Source of the DNA: a virus | DNA: 43,786 bases | Direction: 5' to 3' (one strand) | Virus record (IMG/VR): IMGVR_UViG_3300044814_000073 | Location: 1 to 43,786 of that record | In this document: positions 30,455 to 38,791 of the stretch, in pieces | Position numbering within the stretch: position 1 is the stretch's first letter | Layout of the letters: the number at the start of each line of letters is the position of its first letter | Notes under the pieces: model-generated | Told to the model about the DNA's origin: nothing | What the model saw: the letters and a program-made list of their open reading frames with translations, nothing else | Databases searched by the model: none | Position numbers and translations under genes: made by a program

Positions 30455-32476
30455 GTGAATTTCAGCCGCATTTTAGCATGTTTTACACTATTTTCTCTGC
30501 TTAGTTTTCCGACTTACGCGCAGAACGTGTCGGAAATGCTGGCAGGCACTAATCCTCAAACCGGGACAAGCTACACCTTCGCCGCTACCGATGTGGTCTT
30601 CCTCGTTACGTTCAGCAATTCAGCGCCAGTCTCGGTCACGTTGCCGCCCGCTACTACTCCCGGATTTGGGGCTGGGCAAAGATTCCTAGCTAAGAATATC
30701 GGCACCAGCAACGTAACAATTACTTCAACCTCGACCATCAATGGCACTGGTAATTCCGTGTTACTTACCACCGGCCAGAACGTAACTTTCATCAGCGATG
30801 GGTCCAACTACACAACTACCGGAGGTGCGGGAAGCGGTGCCAGCGGTGGCGGTAATGCATCGTCCTTAAACGTCATACCCAAAGGTACAGGTCCGGGGCT
30901 CACGCTCGTAGACTCGACCTGCTCGGATGATGCGGTTAACCCAGTGCGCTGCACCCATGGCTTGAACGTCGCTGCGGGAGGCATCGTCAACGAACGCGCC
31001 AATAACGCTTCGACAGGCACCATATTAAATAGGGTCGTCTGCAATGATGGTACAGGGTTAGCGGTGGTCTGCGGCGCAAACGCTACCACGGGAATTCTAG
31101 GCTTTGCTCAGGCTGTCGCGGGAACCACCGGAAACGTTCTTATCTGCAAGCTCATCACTTGTGCGGCGACTTTCGACAATCAATCGGTGGTGAACGATTA
31201 CGCCATTGTTTCCACTAGCGGACAATTGCACGATACCGGCAGTTCGGCAATCACGCCCAGCAATACCAATTTTCTGGTGATTACTGCCAACGCTGGCGCG
31301 GGCACGATTGGATACGTCTCGCCTCCCGGTGACCTAACAGGCGGCAGCGTAGCCAGTACACCGGGCTTTGCCAATCCTATGACCACGCTGGGAGACATCA
31401 TTTATGGAGGAGCGGCGGGAGCGGCTACACGCTTAGCTGGAGCCACAACGCTCAACGGCGTACCACAAAATTACGTTTCTATTGCCTCTGGTGGAGTAGC
31501 TACTGCTCCAAGTTTGCAGCCTGGTGGCGTAGTTCCCCGCTTCGTAGTCGGCACCAGCGACACCATTGTGCTCACAGACCGCGGAAAGTTCATTCAATAC
31601 ACCAACGCCTCGCCCGTAGCGGTCACTGTGCCTCAAGCCGGTTCAACCAACTTTGCCAGTAATTTTTATTTCTGCACCGAGAATCGCGGAGCAGGAACCG
31701 TAACTTTCACGCCCACGACTTCAACAGTCAACGGTGGCGCTACTTATGCATTGACGCAGAACAATTCTGTTTGTTTCGTCAGCGACAATGCCAATTATGT
31801 GACGAAAGATAATGCTACCGCAGGAGCGGGAACCGTCTCCGTAACCGGCACGCCAGTCAGCGGCAATCTTGCTAAGTTTTCTGGTGTGGCCTCGATCACC
31901 AATGGAGATTTTAGCGGAGATGGCACCACTAACGGAACGCTGGCCCTGACTATTACCAAAACCAATGGAACCACTTTTGCTCCGTCAGCCACGGTAGACA
32001 CCACCAATGCTTCCAACATTAGCACTGGAACTTTAGCCGCAGCCCGCGTGGCTACGCTTAACCAAAGCACTTCTGGAAACGCCGCGACAGCCACGGCCTT
32101 GGCTTCCACGCCCACGCTTTGTTCCAGCGGACAAGCTCCGCGCGGAGTTCTGGCCAGTGGCAACGCCACGGGGTGTCAGGCTTATACCGTTACGATTGCT
32201 AATGGCACCGCTGCCCTTGGGACCAGCGCTATTTCTTCGGGAACCTGCGCCACGGTGGTGACTGCAGCGGCCACCGGAACAGCTACCACAGATAACCTCA
32301 TGGCCGATTTCAATGCCGATCCTACTTCACTTACCGGCTATTCTCCATCTGCAAGCGGAATGCTGACCATCATCAAATGGCCTACTACGAACACGATCAA
32401 CATAAAAGTTTGTAACAATACAGCATCGTCAATTACTCCTAGCGCGGTGACTCTAAATTGGCGCGTGGTGCGCTAG
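30455..32476 (+). CDS. Tail-fibre-like protein with signal peptide
   Basis: 673 residues from the GTG at 30455. The frame stays open upstream for 176 codons, but those are antisense to the HNH gene. The start gives a clean signal peptide (FSRILACFTLFSLLSFPTYA). A module of about 80 residues occurs twice (APVSVTLPPATTPGFGAGQR and SPVAVTVPQAGSTNFASNFY, each ending in a VSFISDG/CFVSDN-NY motif). Repetitive Thr/Ala/Asn shaft repeats follow, and the C-terminus INIKVCNNTASSITPSAVTL-NWRVVR is a common phage fibre tip ending. There is no strong ribosome site before the GTG, so the HNH insertion may have removed the original start. Confidence 0.65.
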   Translation: MNFSRILACFTLFSLLSFPTYAQNVSEMLAGTNPQTGTSYTFAATDVVFLVTFSNSAPVSVTLPPATTPGFGAGQRFLAKNIGTSNVTITSTSTINGTGNSVLLTTGQNVTFISDGSNYTTTGGAGSGASGGGNASSLNVIPKGTGPGLTLVDSTCSDDAVNPVRCTHGLNVAAGGIVNERANNASTGTILNRVVCNDGTGLAVVCGANATTGILGFAQAVAGTTGNVLICKLITCAATFDNQSVVNDYAIVSTSGQLHDTGSSAITPSNTNFLVITANAGAGTIGYVSPPGDLTGGSVASTPGFANPMTTLGDIIYGGAAGAATRLAGATTLNGVPQNYVSIASGGVATAPSLQPGGVVPRFVVGTSDTIVLTDRGKFIQYTNASPVAVTVPQAGSTNFASNFYFCTENRGAGTVTFTPTTSTVNGGATYALTQNNSVCFVSDNANYVTKDNATAGAGTVSVTGTPVSGNLAKFSGVASITNGDFSGDGTTNGTLALTITKTNGTTFAPSATVDTTNASNISTGTLAAARVATLNQSTSGNAATATALASTPTLCSSGQAPRGVLASGNATGCQAYTVTIANGTAALGTSAISSGTCATVVTAAATGTATTDNLMADFNADPTSLTGYSPSASGMLTIIKWPTTNTINIKVCNNTASSITPSAVTLNWRVVR

Positions 32477-33208
32477 ATGAAGATCAACCGCAGAAAATTT
32501 ACAGGTCACCTAGTTGGCGCGGCAGCTCTCCTTGCGGGATTGGCGCCTACAGCCAAGGCTACAGGGATTGCTTTCGTGCAATCGGCCAACAGCGTGGGAA
32601 CCACTTCGCCTTCGGTGACTTTTGGCTCCAACAACACTGCTGGGAATCTGCTCATTCTAGTCTCGCGCATGACCACTGCGACAGCTCATACGGTTAGCGA
32701 CACACAAGGCAATACCTGGGTCTCAGCCATCGCTTTCTTGGGCGTTCCTTCGCAGGGAAATTATGTTTTTTGGTACGCGCTGAACTGTTTTGGCGGGGCC
32801 AACACCGTAACTCTGGGAAGCGCTAACTTTTATCAGACCATTGTGGCTGAATATTCCGGCGTTACCGGAGTTACAGGCACCCCGGCGTCCATCAACATAA
32901 ATACCAATACCACCACGCCATCGGTCGGCCCGATAACTCCCGCCACCACGAATAATTTGGTGGTCGCTATGTTCGCCAACGAAGATTCCAATTCAACGGT
33001 TTATTCCAGTCCTGGCGGAGGATTTACGCTCAGACCTGATGACGGCTGCACCATTATTATGGATTTAATTCAAACTTCCGCTACCACAGCCACAGCAAGC
33101 CTGACCTCTTCCGTGGCCTTTAATGAAGGTGGGGGAATCATTGTGGCTTTTTCCGCTCCAGGGGGAAGTGTCACTTCGCAAATCGGCGGATTTTTGGTTG
33201 GACCGTGA
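32477..33208 (+). CDS. Tat-exported beta-sandwich protein
   Basis: 243 residues. The N-terminus NRRKFTGHLVGAAALLAGLA ending KAT is a twin-arginine signal: RRKF, then a weakly hydrophobic stretch and an Ala-rich cleavage region. The body (TFGSNNTAGNLLILVSRMTT, VSDTQGNTWVS, LVVAMFANEDSNSTVYSSPG) is a jelly-roll-like fold that I recall from phage and soil-bacterial surface proteins. It resembles the domain inserted in the gp10-like gene at 21769. It directly abuts the previous stop. Folded export would place it in the periplasm or outside. Confidence 0.6.
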   Translation: MKINRRKFTGHLVGAAALLAGLAPTAKATGIAFVQSANSVGTTSPSVTFGSNNTAGNLLILVSRMTTATAHTVSDTQGNTWVSAIAFLGVPSQGNYVFWYALNCFGGANTVTLGSANFYQTIVAEYSGVTGVTGTPASININTNTTTPSVGPITPATTNNLVVAMFANEDSNSTVYSSPGGGFTLRPDDGCTIIMDLIQTSATTATASLTSSVAFNEGGGIIVAFSAPGGSVTSQIGGFLVGP

Positions 33209-33216
33209 AAGACTGA

Positions 33217-36189
33217 ATGAAAAAAATCATCCTATTACTCACACTTGTAACCCTCTGGGGCTCTAAAGCGCAAGCCTCCAACCTTGTCTATATTTCACAA
33301 TCCGGCGCTGGCGACCAGAGCGGCCTAACCGATTGCACTCACGCCAAGCCGGTTACCTATTTTAACACCGGAGGTAACTGGTCAGGAACACCTACAGGAG
33401 TGCAGATCGGGCCGGATACCACTGTGCATCTTTGCGGAACGATCACCACTAGCCTTTCCTGGCAGGGCAGCGGCACTAGCGGTCACCCGATTACGATGTT
33501 TTTCGAGACGGGAGCGAAACTAATGCAGGCTTTTTGCGGCGCTGGCGGCGGCTCGGCCTGCATGACCCTGAACGGGAACGCTTGGTGGATCATCGACGGT
33601 GGAGTGGCCTGCGGAACTACGGCAGGTGGCATCCCGTCTGGCATAACCTGTAACGGGCAAATCGGTACGAACAACAACGGCACCGTGCTGGCCAATCAGA
33701 ACGGAGACAATCCCGGACTTGACGCCGGTGGCACCAATCAGGGAGAAATTAAAAACCTAGAAGTTGGTCCCATCTATGTCAGAACTTCCACTACAGACGA
33801 ACATCCCGACTCCGGCAACAACGAAAAACCTTGGGCAATAGGATTGAGTGGAGGAAGCTTCACCGGCTCCACCAACATCAGCATCCATGACGGCAAGGTC
33901 CATGACGCCAACTGGTCAATCACCATGCTTTCCGAGTTCGTGAATAACGGACCACTTACGATCTATAACGAGGACAGCTACAACGACAATCACGCCATCG
34001 CTGTCGGAGTGTTAGATAATTCCAGCCTGGGAATCACCATCCACGATATGCATTTCGGTTCGATGGTGAACTGGGACGATGTTTGCCCAACCCCCTGCAA
34101 TTTCCATCACGATGGATTTCACGCTTACACCAATGCTTTCGACGGGCGGGTGATCTTCAATTTGTACAACAGCCTGTTCGACGGCGACTGGGGTCTGGAC
34201 ACCACTGCGCACATTTTCGCTGAAGGTTCGGTATCTGGGAACATTTTCAACAACGTTTTCATCACTCAGTCGAACCGTAATATGTCCAATGGCTCGTTCA
34301 ACAACATCAACAACGCCAGTGGCGGGACGAACGTAAAGACCATCGGCTTCTATAATAATTCATTGATTTACCTGACTACCGCGAACGTAAATGGAAGTCC
34401 GCTCCTAGTCTCCGGCACTGTGGACGTGCGCAATAACGCAATTACTTACGCCAATACCAACAGCCCGAATATCGTTTCCGGGCAAGGCGCTACAGGCACA
34501 TGGGATTACAATGCCTACGCCAGCCCCTTGCCGAGCTCGCAATTGTTCACCATAACTGGCTCAGGAAATCAGTTGACCTATGCCCAGTGGAAAGCTACGC
34601 CACTGACTCCTGATTCGCATTCTCCGGCTATTCAATCGCCACCAATGAACTTAAATACTGTTACGGGAGTTCCCCAAGCAGGCCCTCCACTAAATGCTGG
34701 CTTCAATCTCACGTCATTAGGAATCGCGGCATTAAACGCAGATAAGAACGGTGTAGCGCGTCCATCCACAGGTCCGTGGACTATTGGAGCTCTGAATCCA
34801 GGAAACACGCCTCCAGCTCCAGGTCTAGCCATTACGCCTAATCCCGCCTCGTTTGGCTCAGTAAATGTAGGCTCAGGCAGTTCCCCGGTAACGCTGACGG
34901 TCACCAGCAACGCAACCGCGACAGCCACACTGAGTGCTTCGATTGCCACCTTCAGCGACCCGCAATTCGCTCGCACTGGGGGGACTTGTACTCCCAGTCA
35001 ATCGCTCATTGTGGGCGCCACGTGCACAATAATTGGAGTTTTTACGCCCACCTCTGCCGGCGTCAAGAACGCCACAATCACCGTAGGAGCCAATACTACC
35101 GCCTCCGCAGGGCTTTCCGGCACCGGGACGGCTGGAACGGCTTCTATGAGCGCAACTCCCTCGAACTGGAACTTCGGCAATGTGACTCAAGGAACTCCCA
35201 GCGCCATCGAGACCTTCGTAGTCACTAATACCGGTTCAACCAGCATCACCATGTCAACCCCGGTAACGACGTTCTCAGGAACAAATGCGGGAGATTTTAC
35301 ACTGTCAGGCGTTCCAACCAATCAGTGTACTTCAGGGCTAATCTTGGCGCCGGGTGGCACTTGCCAGAAATCCATCATCGTTACGCCGTCTATCATCGGA
35401 GCGGAATCCGCCACTGCTACCTTTTCTTCCACCACCGCCAGCGTATTAGCTACTCTGACAGCCACAGGAACGGCTGTATCGATTCCCAGCCTGCTTGTCA
35501 CGCCCCGGCCGCTGATCTTGTCACCTACCGTGCAAGGGCAGACCAGCCCAACTGTTACAGGAACTATTACAAACAACGGTAACGTATCGGTCACATTAGT
35601 AGCCTCCAATCCCATCACTATCACCGGAGCGTTGCTGGCCGACTTCTCACTCAGTTCCAATGCCTGCACGCCCAATCTGGTGCTGGCTGTCGGTGCTACG
35701 TGCACCTTCAATGTCAGTGCGATACCCTCCGGTGTGACGCTGGAGCAAGTCAACCTCACCGTCACCGCCACTAATACAACGAACACGGTAGCCTTGCAGA
35801 TTCAGGGCTTGCCTATCGCCCCCATTCCTGCTCCATCGCCAGCTTTCATCATCTCGACGCAGATCGACCTGTTCCCGATGCCTAAAGTGACGATTACCGG
35901 GCTTAATTTTGTGGTAGGAAAGACACAGATAACGATAGATGGGAGCCCGCAAGCTACGATTTGCGCCTCTACGACAAGCTGTACGACGATTCTTTCGTCC
36001 GCGGTGTTACTTCCCTGGCTTTGGGGTAATTGGGCACGCGATAGGTCTGAAATAATGTCTCGCGCCACTCCTGCATCAGCACGTCAAAGGGCACAAGACC
36101 GCCTTCTAGCCACAGATATTCAACAACCCCCAAGGGAGTCTTCACCAATTTTCGCCGGACGCTCATCTTGGCGGGAGTGTAACACATAG
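33217..36189 (+). CDS. Exported beta-helix protein with choice-of-anchor-D repeats
   Basis: Up to 990 residues. Signal peptide MKKIILLLTLVTLWGSKAQA. A right-handed beta-helix of the pectate-lyase-like kind follows to about residue 520 (NNVFITQSNRNMSNGSFNNI type turns), with many Cys. Three SPD-2/Hydin-type repeats start near 537, 642 and 754 (NPASFGSVNVGSGSSPVTLT and NWNFGNVTQGTPSAIETFVV), and an IPT-like domain begins near 885. The last 60 residues turn Arg/Pro/Ser-rich and lie opposite a plausible minus-strand gene, so the true end may be earlier or frameshifted. It is probably extracellular, as a surface adhesin or depolymerase-like protein. No catalytic residues are identified. Confidence 0.6.
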   Translation: MKKIILLLTLVTLWGSKAQASNLVYISQSGAGDQSGLTDCTHAKPVTYFNTGGNWSGTPTGVQIGPDTTVHLCGTITTSLSWQGSGTSGHPITMFFETGAKLMQAFCGAGGGSACMTLNGNAWWIIDGGVACGTTAGGIPSGITCNGQIGTNNNGTVLANQNGDNPGLDAGGTNQGEIKNLEVGPIYVRTSTTDEHPDSGNNEKPWAIGLSGGSFTGSTNISIHDGKVHDANWSITMLSEFVNNGPLTIYNEDSYNDNHAIAVGVLDNSSLGITIHDMHFGSMVNWDDVCPTPCNFHHDGFHAYTNAFDGRVIFNLYNSLFDGDWGLDTTAHIFAEGSVSGNIFNNVFITQSNRNMSNGSFNNINNASGGTNVKTIGFYNNSLIYLTTANVNGSPLLVSGTVDVRNNAITYANTNSPNIVSGQGATGTWDYNAYASPLPSSQLFTITGSGNQLTYAQWKATPLTPDSHSPAIQSPPMNLNTVTGVPQAGPPLNAGFNLTSLGIAALNADKNGVARPSTGPWTIGALNPGNTPPAPGLAITPNPASFGSVNVGSGSSPVTLTVTSNATATATLSASIATFSDPQFARTGGTCTPSQSLIVGATCTIIGVFTPTSAGVKNATITVGANTTASAGLSGTGTAGTASMSATPSNWNFGNVTQGTPSAIETFVVTNTGSTSITMSTPVTTFSGTNAGDFTLSGVPTNQCTSGLILAPGGTCQKSIIVTPSIIGAESATATFSSTTASVLATLTATGTAVSIPSLLVTPRPLILSPTVQGQTSPTVTGTITNNGNVSVTLVASNPITITGALLADFSLSSNACTPNLVLAVGATCTFNVSAIPSGVTLEQVNLTVTATNTTNTVALQIQGLPIAPIPAPSPAFIISTQIDLFPMPKVTITGLNFVVGKTQITIDGSPQATICASTTSCTTILSSAVLLPWLWGNWARDRSEIMSRATPASARQRAQDRLLATDIQQPPRESSPIFAGRSSWRECNT
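35969..36187 (-). CDS. Possible small antisense gene, 72 aa
   Basis: The product reads naturally (VRRKLVKTPLGVVEYLWLEG, VLMQEWRETLFQTYRVPNYP), with aromatic and charged residues as in a folded protein. The overlapping plus-strand frame is compositionally odd here. There is no good ribosome site, and an ATG at 36166 is an alternative. Either it is a real antisense gene or it marks a recombination scar at the end of the beta-helix gene. Confidence 0.3.
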   Translation of the reverse strand: MCYTPAKMSVRRKLVKTPLGVVEYLWLEGGLVPFDVLMQEWRETLFQTYRVPNYPKAREVTPRTKESSYSLS

Positions 36190-36211
36190 CATATGTAAGG
36201 CCATAGGGGTA

Positions 36212-36394
36212 GTGCGCTGCACCAGCAAGACGGAATTGAAGGAAAGATTCATTATCTCTTTCAGGGCTACGCAGGAAGGGCGAGCGGGAAGCATTGTGCT
36301 GCAAATGGATGAAGAGGTAGCGGAATATTTCAACTTTGGGGAGGAGTATGTGCTCAGCTTCGAGCGCGTAAAACACAGTGAAACTGCTACTTAA
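36212..36394 (+). CDS. Small hypothetical protein before the lysis-type genes
   Basis: 60 residues, GTG start. ERFIISFRATQEGRAGSIVL and DEEVAEYFNFGEEYVLSFER form a compact beta domain. It overlaps the next gene by 17 bases. I do not recognise the family. Its position at the head of the membrane/lysis cluster suggests a regulatory or accessory role. Confidence 0.5.
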   Translation: MRCTSKTELKERFIISFRATQEGRAGSIVLQMDEEVAEYFNFGEEYVLSFERVKHSETAT

Positions 36395-36779
36395 ACGCGA
36401 AATCATCACGCCCACATCCACTAGGGGACTCCTATTTATGGATTCCGCTTTCGAGGCATATACGCTTGAACTTCCGATAAAAAATGGCTTGCCGGGCAGT
36501 GCGATCCCCGGGGGCACTTATTCCGTGGTTACCTATCCGTCGCCCCATTTTGATAGACTTATGCCACTGATTGAAGGGATACCGGGGCGCAGCGATATCG
36601 AAATTCATTTTGGGAATTATGAATCCGAAACGCGCGGATGCGTGCTTTTAGGCGAGACGCAAGGACCTGATTTTGTGGGCAATAGTAGGCAGGCCTTTGA
36701 TGACTTTTGGACGAAAGCGCAAGGCTCTATGGAACTTGGTGAATGCAGCATCACGATTCAATCGGAGGTCAGCGCGTGA
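36378..36779 (+). CDS. DUF5675-family protein
   Basis: 133 residues, GTG start. TSTRGLLFMDSAFEAYTLEL, SAIPGGTYSVVTYPSPHF, GIPGRSDIEIHFGNYESETR and GCVLLGE match the DUF5675 pattern (G-x-L...TLE...IP.G.Y...GR..I.IH.GN...T.GC). The IH-GN and GC positions recall L,D-transpeptidase-type catalytic His/Cys, but no activity is established. It often lies beside holins in phages, so a cell-wall or lysis role is likely by context. Confidence 0.75.
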   Translation: MKLLLKREIITPTSTRGLLFMDSAFEAYTLELPIKNGLPGSAIPGGTYSVVTYPSPHFDRLMPLIEGIPGRSDIEIHFGNYESETRGCVLLGETQGPDFVGNSRQAFDDFWTKAQGSMELGECSITIQSEVSA

Positions 36780-37096
36780 GCGATAAAGAAACGCCTGTCG
36801 AGCACTTACCGAAGTGGAATGCGTTCCTCAATTCGCTGGCGACTAGCGGAGGGAACATTTTCGCGCTATTTATTATGTCGTTGATTCTTTTGAGCGTAGC
36901 TCTGTACCTGATGATTAAGTTCGGCCCCGGCGCCCCAGCAGTCATCACTTTGGTTGCCTCTTTTGGTACCTTTACGGGGGCACTTGTTGGTATTCTGAAA
37001 GGCAGCCGTGTGGAGCCAGTGCCGCCCAATCTGACATCTACCACGTCCACCACAACTTCAACGATACCACCGCCACCGGAGGCCCCTAAACCCTAA
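36776..37096 (+). CDS. Membrane protein, possible holin
   Basis: 106 residues from the GTG at 36776 overlapping the previous stop (GTGA). Helix 1 is NIFALFIMSLILLSVALYLM and helix 2 is APAVITLVASFGTFTGALVG, followed by a Thr/Ser/Pro-rich tail. Two helices and a charged N-terminus fit a class II holin-like protein. It lies next to the DUF5675 gene and shares one base with the next gene (TAATG). The assignment is by topology and context only. Confidence 0.5.
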   Translation: MSDKETPVEHLPKWNAFLNSLATSGGNIFALFIMSLILLSVALYLMIKFGPGAPAVITLVASFGTFTGALVGILKGSRVEPVPPNLTSTTSTTTSTIPPPPEAPKP

Positions 37097-37485
37097 TGCT
37101 CAGCAACTGGAACTGGGATACCGCATGGAAGGTAGGGTTATACGTAGGAGGCATCTATCTAGGCTTGGAGCATAGGCTGGATGCCCGAAGGGCCCGCAAG
37201 GAAAGAGAGCATGTAGCTGAGACGCTGGAGCAATCCACTACAGCTACGGTAAAAAAACTGGATAGCATTCACGTTTTGGTGGACGGCGAATATACTCTTG
37301 CTCTGCTAGATAAGGTCAACATACTAAAAGAATTGTACGCCTACACCATGAAACAAAGCGATTGGACTAGGGTCGAAGCCGCCCAGCAGGTCTATGATCG
37401 TCACGTCGCGCAGCAACAAGTCATCCACGAGCTTGAGCTAAAAAAAATAGAAGCGGTTAGCGCTGGCAAAAAGATGAGGCAATGA
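37096..37485 (+). CDS. Membrane-anchored coiled-coil protein of the lysis cluster
   Basis: 129 residues. Residues 8-24 (TAWKVGLYVGGIYLGLE) could be a short membrane helix, followed by a basic stretch (RLDARRARKERE) and a long helix with IHVLVDGEYTLALLDKVNIL. That IHVLVD/N motif recurs in small proteins next to phage holins. An inner-membrane spanin-like or antiholin-like role is possible but unproven. It is the last plus-strand gene before convergent transcription. Confidence 0.5.
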   Translation: MLSNWNWDTAWKVGLYVGGIYLGLEHRLDARRARKEREHVAETLEQSTTATVKKLDSIHVLVDGEYTLALLDKVNILKELYAYTMKQSDWTRVEAAQQVYDRHVAQQQVIHELELKKIEAVSAGKKMRQ

Positions 37486-37487
37486 AA

Positions 37488-37527
37488 GGGCGGTAAAAAC
37501 GGAACGGGTTGCCATCCCGCACCGCCC
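37488..37527. terminator. Nested hairpin between convergent transcription units
   Basis: GGGCGGT (37488-37494) pairs with ACCGCCC (37521-37527) around an inner CGGG/CCCG hairpin (37505-37508, 37516-37519). Read on the minus strand, the inner stem is followed by TTCCGTTTTT, so it could end leftward transcripts. No T-tract follows on the plus strand. It sits three bases after the last plus-strand gene. Confidence 0.45.
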
Positions 37528-37555
37528 TCTCCGGGAGTGTTGGCTAGACAGTCGT

Positions 37556-37882
37556 TTAAGGCGCTGTGTTCGCCACAATTGCAGCCGAAAGAGCCGCTGC
37601 GGAACTGTTCATTTCCGTCACTTTGGCCTGCAATGTCGCGCGATCCGCTGCCGACAAACTCGGAGTCGCAGCAATAGCCGCCTGCAATTTCGCAAAAAGG
37701 GCTACCAATGCGGCGTTTGCGGCGCTTTCTGCGCTTTCATTTGCTGTAGCTTGGTCGATAATGGCCTGAATGTCTGCATCCATCTTTTCCTCCTGAATTT
37801 GTAAGGCTTGAAGCAAGGTAATGATCTGGTCTAACTTGGCGTCGCCGGGATCTCCTTGGTGCACAAAAACATCAAGTCGCAT
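37556..37882 (-). CDS. Ala-rich helical protein
   Basis: 108 residues. A short N-terminus (MRLDVFVHQGDPGDAKLDQI) is followed by helices of low complexity (DIQAIIDQATANESAESAAN, LSAADRATLQAKVTEMNSSA). This kind of small helical protein is common in phages, with no defined role. AGGAG lies 8 bases before the ATG. A second ATG at residue 34 behind GAGGAAAAG would give a 75-residue form. Confidence 0.6.
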   Translation of the reverse strand: MRLDVFVHQGDPGDAKLDQIITLLQALQIQEEKMDADIQAIIDQATANESAESAANAALVALFAKLQAAIAATPSLSAADRATLQAKVTEMNSSAAALSAAIVANTAP

Positions 37883-37967
37883 GAGATAAAACTCCTGCTG
37901 CGCGGATTCTACAACAACCTGTCAAGCGTGTGTGTCTAAAAGATACATTTTGTGGTAAATCTGCAAA

Positions 37968-38159
37968 TTAAGGTGTCTTTTGCGCCTCTGCATGGGCTGT
38001 GGCCACGATGCTTGCCCAGTCGGTAGCATCTCCGGCCAGAACGTCAGCGTCTGACTTACCTTGCAGCCCAGCGATAAGCGATTGCACCAACTGGAACGCG
38101 ATAGGCTCCAGATTGGCTAGTTCTCCGATAATTGCGATTGCTCCCGCTGCTGACGCCAT
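37968..38159 (-). CDS. Small helical hypothetical protein
   Basis: 63 residues with a hydrophobic N-terminal half (SAAGAIAIIGELANLEPIAF, QLVQSLIAGLQ) and a polar end. AGGAGG precedes the ATG, which lies one base after the lipoprotein stop. The two genes form a pair. It could associate with the membrane. Confidence 0.6.
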   Translation of the reverse strand: MASAAGAIAIIGELANLEPIAFQLVQSLIAGLQGKSDADVLAGDATDWASIVATAHAEAQKTP

Positions 38160-38160
38160 T

Positions 38161-38634
38161 TTAGTTTCCTCCTGTGACTGTTTTTGTCGCTACTGGTACT
38201 GGGATTGGTGTTGGAGCAGGTACTGACAGGATGCTCGCTACATTGGAGAGAATATCCTGAGCCGCCTTGATCAGAGTCGTGAGCAGCGTAACCGTGGTCG
38301 GATCCTTGATACCCGCTACGCCATCGGTCACTAAGCTGCTTAAGGCCGTCGCCACAGTGTCAAAGTTCTGCTTTACCGTGGTGTTGCTGGCTGTATTTTG
38401 GAGGGAGGTTACGAGAACTTGCGCTGCGATGCCGACCTGTTCAACCCCTCGCTCTAGCTTTTGATGGGTCGCTCCGTCGATCCGCCCGGCCTGGAACTCC
38501 TTGATTTCAGCCTGCTGGAACGCTTGAACGCCAGTGGCAAAATCATGTTCGGCCACCACAGCCGAGTGGTACGCCGTGTTGCTAGGACAACCTGTTAAAA
38601 CCACAGCCATTGCAAATACTACAAGTCTCTTCAT
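38161..38634 (-). CDS. Lipoprotein
   Basis: 157 residues. MKRLVVFAMAVVLTGC is a signal peptide with an LTGC lipobox, so the mature protein would be lipidated at Cys16. The rest is a four-helix-like body (AVVAEHDFATGVQAFQQAEI, LERGVEQVGIAAQVLVTSLQ) with a Pro-rich C-terminal tail (VPAPTPIPVPVATK). AAGGAG lies 4 bases before the ATG. It would sit on the inner or outer membrane. Candidate roles are lysogenic conversion or superinfection exclusion. A long upstream extension in the same frame has no ribosome site. Confidence 0.75.
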   Translation of the reverse strand: MKRLVVFAMAVVLTGCPSNTAYHSAVVAEHDFATGVQAFQQAEIKEFQAGRIDGATHQKLERGVEQVGIAAQVLVTSLQNTASNTTVKQNFDTVATALSSLVTDGVAGIKDPTTVTLLTTLIKAAQDILSNVASILSVPAPTPIPVPVATKTVTGGN

Positions 38635-38766
38635 ATTTCTCCTTTTCAAACCTTCACTTGGCCCGAAACAATCAGTTGGACTTACCCACACCCCATTTTC
38701 CCCATCCTCTTTTCCCCCAAAATTTAGTTCCACCATCCCTAGCTCCACGAGAAACAAAATGATGGT

Positions 38767-38787
38767 CCTTTAATAAAGGGAATTATA
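38767..38787 (-). promoter_or_regulatory. Promoter -10 and operator palindrome before the lipoprotein operon
   Basis: On the minus strand a perfect TATAAT (38782-38787) is followed at the expected start point by the palindrome CCTTTATTAAAGG (38767-38779). No -35 is recognisable; the region upstream is A-rich. The message would have a leader of about 140 bases before the lipoprotein ATG. Confidence 0.45.
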
Positions 38788-38791
38788 TACA

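Noticed and set aside
38635-38757. N-terminal extension of the lipoprotein to 38757
   Set aside because: The extension lacks a ribosome site and would bury the lipobox signal; AAGGAG directly precedes the ATG at 38634.
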